In this document: positions 33,764 to 41,870 of the stretch, in pieces
Layout of the letters: every line of letters begins with the position of its first letter
How positions within the stretch are numbered: the first letter of the stretch is position 1
Source of the DNA: RGIG3701 sp030530205
Lineage (GTDB): Bacteria > Planctomycetota > Planctomycetia > Pirellulales > Thermoguttaceae
Assembly: GCA_030530205.1 (NCBI GenBank)
Contig: JAUMVK010000015.1
Location: 1 to 64,000, forward strand
Reading direction: 5' to 3'
DNA length: 64,000 nucleotides
Position numbers and translations under genes: made by a program
Notes under the pieces: model-generated
The model's database searches: none
The model's input: only the letters and a program-made list of their open reading frames with translations
Told to the model about the DNA's origin: nothing

Positions 33764-34522
33764 ATGCGTCACATTTTCCCCCTTCTGCTTTCCCTCCTCC
33801 TCATTTCCCCGGCGCTCGCGCAGCAGAACTGGCCGCCGAACCCGATCGCGACGTTTGCGGACGGCGTGTGGTCCGTGCCCGATGAAAAGGACCCGGGGCT
33901 CATCACCAGGTTCTCGCAGGGGCCGACGCGTGACCTCTGCTCGGACGCCGAGGCCGCCAACTGGGTGGACGCCGAGGGGAATCCCAACCCGGAATGGAAG
34001 ATCCAGAACGGCGAGATCGTCCGGCTGGGCGGCGGGAAGGACCTTTTCCTCAAAGGCGAGTACAAGGATTTCATCCTCGAATTTGAATTCAAAGTCGAGT
34101 TTGCGGGAAACTCCGGCGTTTACTTCCACGCCTGGAGCGAAAATGAGAAAGCGATGGGCTACGAGTACCAGATCATCGACGACATGAACCGCCCGATCCA
34201 CGAGACGTACCAGCGCTACTTCACCGCCAGCCTCTACCAGATGTTCCACCGCTACGACGCGGCCGGGCCGATCAATTACGGCGGGTTCAATACCGGGAAG
34301 ATCCTCGTGGCCGGGAATCACATCGAGTTCTGGCTCAATGGCAAACTGGCACTGAACGTTCAGACCGGCACAAAACTCTGGAACTGCTTCGTCTCCAACG
34401 CCCGGACGAACGACGGCAAACGCTTCGGCCAGATGATCGGCGGCCAGATCGCGTTTCAGAACCATCAGCACGAGATCATTTTCCGGAACGTGAAGCTGAC
34501 CGAGCTGAAGCCGGCACAGTAG
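33764..34522 (+). CDS. Secreted DUF1080 (3-keto-disaccharide hydrolase-type) protein
   Basis: A 252-residue protein with a signal peptide (MRHIFPLLLSLLLISPALAQ). It is a concanavalin-like beta-sandwich of the DUF1080 family: WKIQNGEIVRLGGG, KDFILEFEFKVEFAGNSGVYF, and a C-terminal FRNVKLTEL close. Members with known activity cleave 3-keto-glycosides; many planctomycete paralogs are uncharacterised. AAGGAG supports the start. A second member is encoded at 46062-46853, with little similarity outside the family core. Confidence 0.9.
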   Translation: MRHIFPLLLSLLLISPALAQQNWPPNPIATFADGVWSVPDEKDPGLITRFSQGPTRDLCSDAEAANWVDAEGNPNPEWKIQNGEIVRLGGGKDLFLKGEYKDFILEFEFKVEFAGNSGVYFHAWSENEKAMGYEYQIIDDMNRPIHETYQRYFTASLYQMFHRYDAAGPINYGGFNTGKILVAGNHIEFWLNGKLALNVQTGTKLWNCFVSNARTNDGKRFGQMIGGQIAFQNHQHEIIFRNVKLTELKPAQ

Positions 34523-34564
34523 AAAAAAGCCCCACGTTTTCCTAATCCTCAAACTCCAACCATC

Positions 34565-34683
34565 ATTTAAACACGGATTTCCACGGATTAAAAGGATTTC
34601 CACGGATTTTTAAAGAAAAAGGTCGAACTCCCCCTGAAAGAATCCTTTTAATCCATTTAATCCGTAAAAATCCGTGTTTAAAT
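34565..34683. repeat. Palindromic element B3
   Basis: Core of the ATTTAAACACGGATT family in the 410-bp spacer after the DUF1080 gene. The right flank continues to about 34725 (GGGACTGGTATGGTGTTTGG), which matches the reverse complement of the left flank of B1. Between 34726 and 34932 I see only AT-rich sequence with no supported gene. Confidence 0.8.
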
Positions 34684-34932
34684 CTCGCTCTGCGGCGGGA
34701 CTGGTATGGTGTTTGGCCGAAAAATCTTGCCATTTTACGCGATCCATCCCGTTCATAAGTTGGTCATCAGCGGAGGCGGGGCGTTCCAAATCCCTTCTTT
34801 CGTTTTTTTCCTCACGAAACTTTCAATCCCGCTCCGGGCCGTTTCCTTAAATTCCTCTTTTTCTTTTACCGATGAAGAAAAGCGGTTTTTTTCCTCATCT
34901 CACCCATAAAATCGACAGAATCGAGAAATATT

Positions 34933-35928
34933 GTGTTCCGAACTTTTCCTCAAGACGAGCCTTACCGGCAGAAACTCCTCGCTGACGCAGGGCTGGATCC
35001 GGAGGAAAGTCCACGGCTTCGTTCCATCGTGGGGCCCGCGGAAATTCGTGCGATCCTCAAAGGTTTTCGGCATCACCCCGAGGTTTACAAACCGGGGGAG
35101 CGCCCGGAATCCCGGCGGCGGGAGTCGGACTCGCACGGTCTGGAAAACGTGGCGGCGTGCCGCTTCCGCGCGAATTTTCACATTCATACGCAGTACTCGG
35201 ACGGGCGGCTCTCCGTGCCGGCACTCCTCCAGCAGGCCGCTGCCTACGCGGACCGTGTGGCGGAAAATCTGAACTCGAATTCCCTGGTCCCGTTCGCTCC
35301 GTTCACGGTCGGGATCATGGACCACAATCGGGTCGAAGGGTGCGCCGAGGCGATCCAGCTCATTCATGCCGAGCCCGAGCGGTTTCGGAATCTGCGGGTG
35401 ATTTTGGGGTCGGAGATCACGGTCCGGATCCGCCGGATCTACCAGTTCGAGCTTCGGGAAAAGCGCCACGTGCATTTTTTGATGGTCGGGATCACGCCGC
35501 AGGACCCGTGCTTCGAGGCGTTTCTTCTGCCATTTGCGAACTCGGTCCCGCCGACGCACCGGGATTTTCACGGCGCGCCGTCCGTCACGCTTTCGCAGGT
35601 TTCGCAATTACTTCATTCCCAGCAGTTTGGAGCGCTGGCGATGGCGCACCCGTCGCGGATCCAGCTCAAACGGTTCCTCGTCGAGCCGGAATACGCCACC
35701 GAGGCCATGCGGCAGTACATCCACCTCTTTCATAAAATGCTCGGCCGCCGCGCGCTGTACGTCGAGGCGTACTACCAGGCGTACACGGGAAATCTGGCGC
35801 TGGACCTCGAGGAACTGCGGACGATCCTGGAAACCACGGCCGCGGAGCGTCTCTTGGCCGCGGGTGGGATGGACACGCACGGGGCGAATATTTTCTTCAG
35901 CAACACGTCGCCCAGGTTTTCGATTTAG
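34933..35928 (+). CDS. PHP-domain metal-dependent phosphoesterase-like protein
   Basis: A 331-residue soluble protein with a GTG start and no strong ribosome site. The PHP signature starts at about residue 80: NFHIHTQYSDGRLS (HxH and Asp), MDHNRVEG, LGSEITV (Glu), HVHFLMVG, LAMAHPSR and GGMDTHG. It has no signal peptide, unlike the Tat-exported PHP protein at 14814-16211. The first 75 residues (LDPEESPRLRSIVGPAEIRAI) are a helical region without a known domain. The substrate is unknown; a nucleotide or sugar-phosphate phosphatase is a fair guess. Confidence 0.8.
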   Translation: MFRTFPQDEPYRQKLLADAGLDPEESPRLRSIVGPAEIRAILKGFRHHPEVYKPGERPESRRRESDSHGLENVAACRFRANFHIHTQYSDGRLSVPALLQQAAAYADRVAENLNSNSLVPFAPFTVGIMDHNRVEGCAEAIQLIHAEPERFRNLRVILGSEITVRIRRIYQFELREKRHVHFLMVGITPQDPCFEAFLLPFANSVPPTHRDFHGAPSVTLSQVSQLLHSQQFGALAMAHPSRIQLKRFLVEPEYATEAMRQYIHLFHKMLGRRALYVEAYYQAYTGNLALDLEELRTILETTAAERLLAAGGMDTHGANIFFSNTSPRFSI

Positions 35929-35990
35929 AAAAATCAAGATTTGAAACGAGCCGCGCCTGAAACTCAGAACGCACTCCGCTTCAAAATCTC

Positions 35991-36121
35991 ATTTAAACAC
36001 AGATTTTCACGGATTAAATGGATTTACAGGATTTTTAAAGAAGAAAGAAGAAAGAAGAAGGTGAAAGTCTTTCCTGAAAATCCTTTTAATCCTCCTAATC
36101 CGTGAAAATCCGTGTTTAAAT
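35991..36121. repeat. Palindromic element B4
   Basis: Core from ATTTAAACACAGATTTTCAC to AAAATCCGTGTTTAAAT between the convergent PHP and nudC genes. The right flank runs to about 36163 (GGGACTGGAGTGGTTTTTAA). An AAAGAAGAAAGAAGAAAG tract sits in the loop. Confidence 0.82.
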
Positions 36122-36199
36122 CAAGCGTTAAAGCGGGACTGGAGTGGTTTTTAACCAAAATTTCTTTTCACGATTTCTCGTTGCTCACCCACGTCACAC

Positions 36200-37033
36200 T
36201 TAATCCTCCAGCAGCCACTCGTCGAGCAAGCGCCGCGCGATGCTGCCCGGCTGGGGGATCGTCGGGAGCGTTTCGCGTACAAACCAGCCCGCCGAATCAA
36301 TCTCCAGACCGTCCGGGCTCAGTTCACCCCCGGCGTACTCGGCCCGGTAGCCCAGCATCAGCGAGTTCGGGAACGGCCAGCTCTGGCTGAACTGGTACGC
36401 CAGATTTTTGACCTCGACGCCGACTTCTTCACGCAGCTCGCGCCGAACGGCCTCCTCCGCACTTTCCCCCGCCTCGACGAAACCGGCCAGCAGGCCGTAG
36501 AGGCCCGCCGCGAACTTCCGGTTATGCGCGAGCAGGATCTCGTTCCCCCCGGCACGGGTCACCAGCACGATGACCGCCGGCGCGATTTGCGGGTAGTACC
36601 GCGCTCCGCACGCAGCGCAGATCAACCCCATGTCGGTCTGCGACTCAGCGAGCGGCTGGCCACAGGTTCCGCACAAACGGTGCGAGTTCCTCCACTGGAT
36701 CAGGATCCGGGAGCGGCACAGCGCGGCGCACTCCCCCGGCGGGAACGTCGCGAGTACATGACGCACGGGAACCGTAAAAAACCGGTCCGGGAGCGGCTCT
36801 TGCGGCCACGCGGGGACCTGAGCGCCGACACAGTTTTTCCCTCCGAGCGTCCCGAGCAAGAGCAGCGGCCCGGTCATTTCCGGCAGAAAAGCCCCCACCT
36901 CCGCCACGGTCAGAAAACGTTCCGGGCCATTCGGGTCACGGGTCAAAAGGACCTCTGTCCCGCTTCCCAGGAACAGGAGTGCGGCCGGGTCGGCAAGATA
37001 CGAAATCACGTTCGGAGGAGTAAACTGCGGCAT
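36200..37033 (-). CDS. nudC: NAD(+)/NADH diphosphatase NudC
   Basis: A 277-residue Nudix hydrolase that splits NAD(H) into NMN(H) and AMP and can remove NAD caps from RNA. A zinc ribbon (CGTCGQPL ... CAACGARYY) lies before the Nudix box (GFVEAGES with RELREEVGV, Gly-x5-Glu-x7-REUxEExGU). The NudC-specific segment SQSWPFPNSLMLGY follows the box, with Ser in the usual Pro position of SQPWPFP. The N-terminal domain (residues 1-125) is of family type. The length is slightly above the enterobacterial enzyme. Confidence 0.92.
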   Translation of the reverse strand: MPQFTPPNVISYLADPAALLFLGSGTEVLLTRDPNGPERFLTVAEVGAFLPEMTGPLLLLGTLGGKNCVGAQVPAWPQEPLPDRFFTVPVRHVLATFPPGECAALCRSRILIQWRNSHRLCGTCGQPLAESQTDMGLICAACGARYYPQIAPAVIVLVTRAGGNEILLAHNRKFAAGLYGLLAGFVEAGESAEEAVRRELREEVGVEVKNLAYQFSQSWPFPNSLMLGYRAEYAGGELSPDGLEIDSAGWFVRETLPTIPQPGSIARRLLDEWLLED

Positions 37034-37263
37034 ACGAAAAGGGGCTCAAAAGGAACTGGACGGCTGATCAGCATCGCATTAATTAAAGTACTCCGATTTA
37101 AAAAAAATTCAACCCGCCGCCGCGGAAAAAGAGAAAAAAAGAGAATATTTCCCGAAAAAACCCTCGCCCCCCTTTACGTGGACGCAGGACGCGCTAAAAT
37201 GGAAGGGTTTTACTTTTACGCCCTTTTCAGAAATCCCGTCACCCCTGGAACTTTAACCGGTCA

Positions 37264-38142
37264 ATGCGCCTCAACAAAAAAACCGCCGTTTTGTCAGCGA
37301 TCGGCTCCATGATCAGCATTCAAAGCGGTTCCTCCATCGCGAAGTGCCTCTTCCCACTGATGGGCCCGGCCGGCGCCGTGGTGCTGCGAGTCGGGATCGC
37401 CGGGATCCTGCTCGCGCTGGCGTTTCGGCCCAACCTTTTCAAATTCTCCGTCAGGGAATGGGCGTACATCCTCTTCTACGGTTTCTCCATCGGCGCCATG
37501 AACATTTCGTTCTACTACGGGATCCAACGGGTCCCGCTGGGCATCGGCGTCACGATCGAGTTCATCGGTCCGCTCGGGCTCGCGCTGATCACCTCCCGGC
37601 AAAAGACCGACCTGCTCTGGACGTTTCTTGCCGCGCTCGGCATTCTGATGATCGTTCCGTGGCATACCGGGACGGTGGATCTGATCGGGATCGCGTTCGT
37701 CGCCACCGCGGGCTTGATGTGGGCGCTCTATATCGTGGCCACCGGCAAGATCACGGGAAAGCTCAAAAACTCGGACTCGGTCACGTGCGGAATGTGCGTC
37801 GCGGCGCTGCTGGTCCTTCCGTTTGGACTTTGCAGCGGAGATTTGTTCCACCTGAACGCGAAAGTCCTTTGGCTGGGCTTGGGAGTCGCAGTCTTTTCCA
37901 GCGCGCTTCCGTTTTCGCTCGATCTGCTCGCGATGAAGAAACTCCCAGCAAAAACGTTTAGCGTACTGCAAAGCCTCCAGCCCGCCTTCGGGGCGCTTTC
38001 CGGCCTGATTTTTCTTCGTGAGTACCTTTCCGTCACTCAGTGGCTCGCAGTCTTCTGCGTCATCGCGGCAAGTGCCGGGGCGACGATCTGCGCCCAGGAA
38101 AGACCGGATCCGGAGGGCCTGCGTCCTCGCCAGTCAAGTTAA
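37264..38142 (+). CDS. EamA-family transporter, RhtA-like
   Basis: A 292-residue inner-membrane protein with ten predicted helices in two EamA halves. MISIQSGSSIAKCLFPLMGPAG, VVLRVGIAGILLAL, YYGIQRVPLGIGVTIEF and GPLGLAL match the RhtA group, which exports threonine and homoserine in Escherichia coli. The second half keeps LQSLQPAFGALSGLIFLREYL. The substrate here is not proven. A possible TTTACG-16-TAAAAT promoter (37173-37200) lies 64 bases before the start; the ribosome site is weak. Confidence 0.85.
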   Translation: MRLNKKTAVLSAIGSMISIQSGSSIAKCLFPLMGPAGAVVLRVGIAGILLALAFRPNLFKFSVREWAYILFYGFSIGAMNISFYYGIQRVPLGIGVTIEFIGPLGLALITSRQKTDLLWTFLAALGILMIVPWHTGTVDLIGIAFVATAGLMWALYIVATGKITGKLKNSDSVTCGMCVAALLVLPFGLCSGDLFHLNAKVLWLGLGVAVFSSALPFSLDLLAMKKLPAKTFSVLQSLQPAFGALSGLIFLREYLSVTQWLAVFCVIAASAGATICAQERPDPEGLRPRQSS

Positions 38143-38202
38143 TTACGCCTTTCCCTTTTCACCGGTTATTAACTTGACCGATGGAACGCCGACCCTCCGA
38201 AT

Positions 38203-38270
38203 CGACGACGCTGGAAGCGTCGTCCCCGCAAGTTTTATTTTTGAGGCGACGCTGGAAGCGTCGTCCCCGT
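38203..38270. repeat. Hairpin-repeat cluster 4
   Basis: Two copies (38203-38229 and 38245-38270), both in the GACGCTGGAAGCGTCGTCCC orientation and 41 bp apart, in the spacer between the transporter and the HerA-like gene. Confidence 0.88.
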
Positions 38271-38320
38271 AAATCGCGAAAAAAATTCAAATATTTCCGC
38301 AAAAAAATCCCATTCGCCCC

Positions 38321-38349
38321 TTTACCCGTCGTGCAAAATGTGCTAGAAT
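38321..38349 (+). promoter_or_regulatory. Sigma70-like promoter of the HerA-like gene
   Basis: TTTACC (38321-38326), a 17-bp spacer and TAGAAT (38344-38349), 41 bases before the ATG at 38391; GGAAGG is the ribosome site. Confidence 0.55.
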
Positions 38350-38390
38350 ACAGACGTTTCCTTTAATTTCAACCATCCGGAAGGTACTTC

Positions 38391-39962
38391 ATGTTCACCG
38401 AAGACAAAATTCTCGTCGGCGTCACGGCCGAAGGCAAACGTTTATTCCTCAATCCCCGTATGGCCAACCGTCATGGCCTGATCGCCGGTGCGACCGGTAC
38501 CGGTAAAACGGTCACGCTGAAGGTTCTGGCCGAATCCTTCAGCGACATGGGTGTCCCGGTCTTTCTGGCCGATGTCAAAGGCGACGTTTCCGGCATGTGC
38601 CAGCCCGGCGACGCGACCGAAAAAATGACGCAGCGTCTGACCGCGCTCGGGGTTTCCAACTTTAAATTTCATGCTTGCCCAGTGCGTTTTTGGGACGTTT
38701 TCGCCGAAAACGGGATACCTGTCCGTACAACCATCAGCGAGATGGGGCCGATGCTTCTCTCCCGTCTCCTCGGTCTGACGCAGGTTCAGGAAGGCGTTTT
38801 GAATCTCGTCTTCAAAATCGCCGATGATGAAGGGAAGTACCTCATCGACTGGAAAGACCTGCGAGCCATGCTGGTTTACATCGGGAACAAAAATCAGGAA
38901 TACACGCTAAAATACGGCAATATTTCCAAACAGAGCGTTGGAGCCATTCAGCGTTGTCTCCTCCAGCTCGAAACAGCCGGAAGTGAAATGTTCTTCGGCG
39001 AGCCTGACCTCCAGCTTGAAGACTGGATCCAGTGCACATCCGACGGTCGCGGATACGTGAATATTCTGCACGCGGTCGAGCTTTACCGACATCCGGTCCT
39101 TTACGCAACGTTCCTCCTCTGGATGCTCGGCGAGCTGTTCGAGCGCCTGCCGGAAACCGGGGATCTGGACAAACCGAAAATGGTCTTCTTCTTCGATGAG
39201 GCCCATCTGCTTTTCACCGACGCGCCGAAAGTCCTGGTTCAGAAGGTCGAACAGGTCGTCCGCCTGATCCGTTCCAAAGGGGTCGGCGTTTACTTCATCT
39301 CGCAGAAGCCGTCCGACATTCCGGACTCGGTTCTGGCGCAGTTGGGAAACCGCATCCAGCACGCACTTCGTGCCTACACGCCTGCCGAGCAGAAAAGCCT
39401 CAAGTCGGCGGCGTCCTCCTTCCGCAAAAACCCGGCATTTGATACCGAAACCGCCATTTCGGAACTCGGAACCGGCGAGGCGCTTGTTTCCTTCCTGGAC
39501 GAAAAAGGGCGGCCGGCAATCGTGGAAATGGCGAAAATTCTTCCTCCTGCGACCTATCTCGGCACTGCGGATGAAAGAATTCGTGCGGATTTGACAAAGA
39601 ACAATCCATATTACCGCCACTACTCGCAAACGATCGACAAATACTCCGCCTACGAAATGCTCGCCGCTGAAAGCGGAAACGAAAGCGAAGTTTCCGAAGA
39701 GGCCCGACACCAGGCAGAAATGCGACGGGTGAAACCGACTGCGACCCCTGAGCCCGCTCCGGCCAGACGTCCTTCTCTCCCCTCGTACCCACGTCAAATG
39801 CCAGAGATGCCGCAGCAAACCCGCGCTCCGAAGCAGCCCACGGCCCCAAAAAAAGTAGGCCGCCCGAAAAAGACCACCTCGGAAAAAGTGACCGACTCGG
39901 TGATCCGCACGCTCGGCAAGTGCCTGGAACGCACGCTTCTGGGGATTCTGAAGAAAAAATGA
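38391..39962 (+). CDS. HerA-like ATPase (DUF853/YjgR family)
   Basis: A 523-residue P-loop ATPase. LIAGATGTGKTVTLKVLAES is Walker A (residues about 31-41), MVFFFDEAHLLF Walker B, and VYFISQKPSDIPDSVLAQLGNR a sensor-like block. These match the HerA/FtsK superfamily subgroup DUF853, in which no biochemical role is established; DNA translocation is inferred from relatives. The tail (about 430-523) is Pro- and Lys-rich (KQPTAPKKVGRPKKTTSEK) with an AT-hook-like GRPKK, which fits DNA binding. No NurA nuclease gene lies beside it. Confidence 0.88.
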   Translation: MFTEDKILVGVTAEGKRLFLNPRMANRHGLIAGATGTGKTVTLKVLAESFSDMGVPVFLADVKGDVSGMCQPGDATEKMTQRLTALGVSNFKFHACPVRFWDVFAENGIPVRTTISEMGPMLLSRLLGLTQVQEGVLNLVFKIADDEGKYLIDWKDLRAMLVYIGNKNQEYTLKYGNISKQSVGAIQRCLLQLETAGSEMFFGEPDLQLEDWIQCTSDGRGYVNILHAVELYRHPVLYATFLLWMLGELFERLPETGDLDKPKMVFFFDEAHLLFTDAPKVLVQKVEQVVRLIRSKGVGVYFISQKPSDIPDSVLAQLGNRIQHALRAYTPAEQKSLKSAASSFRKNPAFDTETAISELGTGEALVSFLDEKGRPAIVEMAKILPPATYLGTADERIRADLTKNNPYYRHYSQTIDKYSAYEMLAAESGNESEVSEEARHQAEMRRVKPTATPEPAPARRPSLPSYPRQMPEMPQQTRAPKQPTAPKKVGRPKKTTSEKVTDSVIRTLGKCLERTLLGILKKK

Positions 39963-39971
39963 CCTCCCCTT

Positions 39972-40007
39972 AAAAAAACGGGAGTCTCATTTCTTGAGGT
40001 TCCCGTT
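39972..40007 (-). terminator. Intrinsic terminator of the minus-strand operon
   Basis: Read on the minus strand, AACGGGA and TCCCGTT form a 7-bp stem, extended by CTC/GAG inside the loop, followed by TTTTTTT. It lies 38 bases after the stop of the nuclease-like gene. It also lies directly after the HerA-like gene, so it may serve both strands. Confidence 0.7.
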
Positions 40008-40044
40008 AAAGATTTTCCCTTCACCTTGATGCGAAGTGAAAAAT

Positions 40045-41856
40045 TCACTCAATCACTACTGGGGTTGGGATTTTTGTGGCGATTTCGATGATCTCCATCA
40101 TAATATCTTTCCAAGGAATATCATTACTCTGAGCAACTGGTGGTGCCGTTTCAGTCTTTATCACAGGAAGATGGGACCATTCCGGCTGATCATTGTTGGT
40201 GACACGCTCAAGTGTTCTCTCCGCCAGTCCCTTCATATACTGGTATTGAGAATTTCGATCTGCAAAATATTTCCAAGTCATGTAAACTATAACCGGTGCG
40301 TAAACCACTAATGCAGTTCCTCCGGTTCCATAAATAATTGCGGCATGTCCACCAGCCATTCCAGCCCCTCCAGCAGCAAGAGCACCACCACCCCACCATG
40401 CCAAGACCGCATTTGCAGCTGCCACGCCATGTAGTGTGGAAATCGCCACGCCCGCAGAGGTGGTCCCATATAGGACTGCAATGGAGGTCATAATCGCTGG
40501 CGTCAGAGCCACACACGTAGTCGCAGCTCCTAAATAAGCGGTTACTGTTGCATCCTCAAACGAGCAATACCCCATCGCGTACATTCCATACGCCATAAGC
40601 ACTCCCGCCACTGAACCGCCCACCAATGCGCTCATATTTGTGCCAAATCCTATCGTAGCCAGTTTTGCACCAACCACATTTCCAACGTAAGTTGAAGTAC
40701 CTGCAAGTACCAAAGTTTCTGCGGTCTGCCAATAATCAATCTCACCCCGTGTATAATACTGAGTCAGGATGTCGATTGCCACTGTAACTCCTGCGACCAC
40801 ACCTACCGTTATTCCAGCACGTAATCCCTCAAACGAGTAACGAGGTTTCATACATAGCTGATTGAATTTTTCCGGATTCTCACAGCACTCTCTAGCGACC
40901 CGTTTCAGTGCCTCACCTTTCAAATGATTCTGTCGACCCAACGTTTGGACAGCCGTATGACGAATGGCACGCTGGTACTCTTTGGGAAGCTGTTTGAAAG
41001 TCCCCTGAATTTTTTGAGTTGCTCCACGAATTACGTTTCCATTCTCATCAAGTTGCCGAATAATAATAACGTGCTGGTCTCCCATCGGTTTATAGGTAAA
41101 CAATCTGGAACGATAATTTATTTTACCATCTGCTGCCCCGGCAAGATATTTCCCAGTCCGCCGAGCTTGCTGTGCCAAACGGGAAGAGGTTAAAGTATCG
41201 TCAGCAGAAGAAAACGAGTATCCTTTAGCCGTTTTCCATACTGTAGCGGAGTGACTATCATCCAGTTGAACAGTCATGACATTTTTCACATTTTTGGGAG
41301 GAAACTTCACCCGTTGGAGCTTTCCTTTGTCGATGTTTTCTGCCAGCTCAGTATAATTTTGAGCGGTTTTTCCAAGGCGACGGCGAATCCATGTGGCACT
41401 CATCTGCTTACCGTCCTTGGTCATTCCCAAAACTGATGAGCCAACTTTCGCATCAGATACAAGTAACTGGCGAGGATTTCCAAAGGAATCCATCTTAATG
41501 AAAAGACCGTCAATTCCAGTCCGTCCAATTCGTGCAGGAGTAAGTGTTCCCCACCCACCAGAACCTTTCAGGGCTGTACCCGTAAAAACATGTTCCATAA
41601 GGGATTCCCCTAAATCTCCCTTAAAATGATTCAGCAGCCACGGAGCCTGCCGTCGGGTATAGGCTATCAGCGGCACGAGGTTCCTGTCAGTCAAAACAGC
41701 CCGTCCAGTGGCAGTTGCCACGCCGACTCCAATGGCCTGTGTGCGACTAACACTAGCAGGAATATAAGGGCGGGAACGAGAATCTTCCTCTTTTGCCTGA
41801 ACTATGGACGAAAGCATGAACAGACAAAGAAACAGTGAAATACAAATGCGTTTCAT
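40045..41856 (-). CDS. Exported PD-(D/E)XK nuclease-like protein with Gly-rich hydrophobic C-terminus
   Basis: A 603-residue protein I do not recognise as a whole. A clear signal peptide (MKRICISLFLCLFMLSSIVQA) leads. Residues about 80-170 carry the spaced motif set of the PD-(D/E)XK nuclease fold: Glu84 (GESLMEHV), Asp116 (GIDGLFI), Asp135-Ala-Lys137 (LLVSDAKVG), then QMSATWIRRRL, a segment often seen in restriction-endonuclease-type toxin domains. From about residue 335 to 550 it is hydrophobic and rich in Gly and Ala (WWGGGALAAGGAGMAGGHAA), probably several membrane segments. It is AT-richer than the neighbouring genes and follows the companion gene by 14 bases. A toxin-like effector is a hypothesis. 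Confidence 0.6.
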   Translation of the reverse strand: MKRICISLFLCLFMLSSIVQAKEEDSRSRPYIPASVSRTQAIGVGVATATGRAVLTDRNLVPLIAYTRRQAPWLLNHFKGDLGESLMEHVFTGTALKGSGGWGTLTPARIGRTGIDGLFIKMDSFGNPRQLLVSDAKVGSSVLGMTKDGKQMSATWIRRRLGKTAQNYTELAENIDKGKLQRVKFPPKNVKNVMTVQLDDSHSATVWKTAKGYSFSSADDTLTSSRLAQQARRTGKYLAGAADGKINYRSRLFTYKPMGDQHVIIIRQLDENGNVIRGATQKIQGTFKQLPKEYQRAIRHTAVQTLGRQNHLKGEALKRVARECCENPEKFNQLCMKPRYSFEGLRAGITVGVVAGVTVAIDILTQYYTRGEIDYWQTAETLVLAGTSTYVGNVVGAKLATIGFGTNMSALVGGSVAGVLMAYGMYAMGYCSFEDATVTAYLGAATTCVALTPAIMTSIAVLYGTTSAGVAISTLHGVAAANAVLAWWGGGALAAGGAGMAGGHAAIIYGTGGTALVVYAPVIVYMTWKYFADRNSQYQYMKGLAERTLERVTNNDQPEWSHLPVIKTETAPPVAQSNDIPWKDIMMEIIEIATKIPTPVVIE

Positions 41857-41870
41857 AAGTGAGTCTCCTG

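Noticed and set aside
34706..34909. 67-codon ORF after element B3
   Set aside because: It starts inside the repeat flank, lacks a ribosome site and has low-complexity hydrophobic sequence.
36524..37312. Plus-strand ORF overlapping nudC
   Set aside because: It runs antisense to a clear Nudix enzyme and into the transporter gene, with no recognisable motifs.
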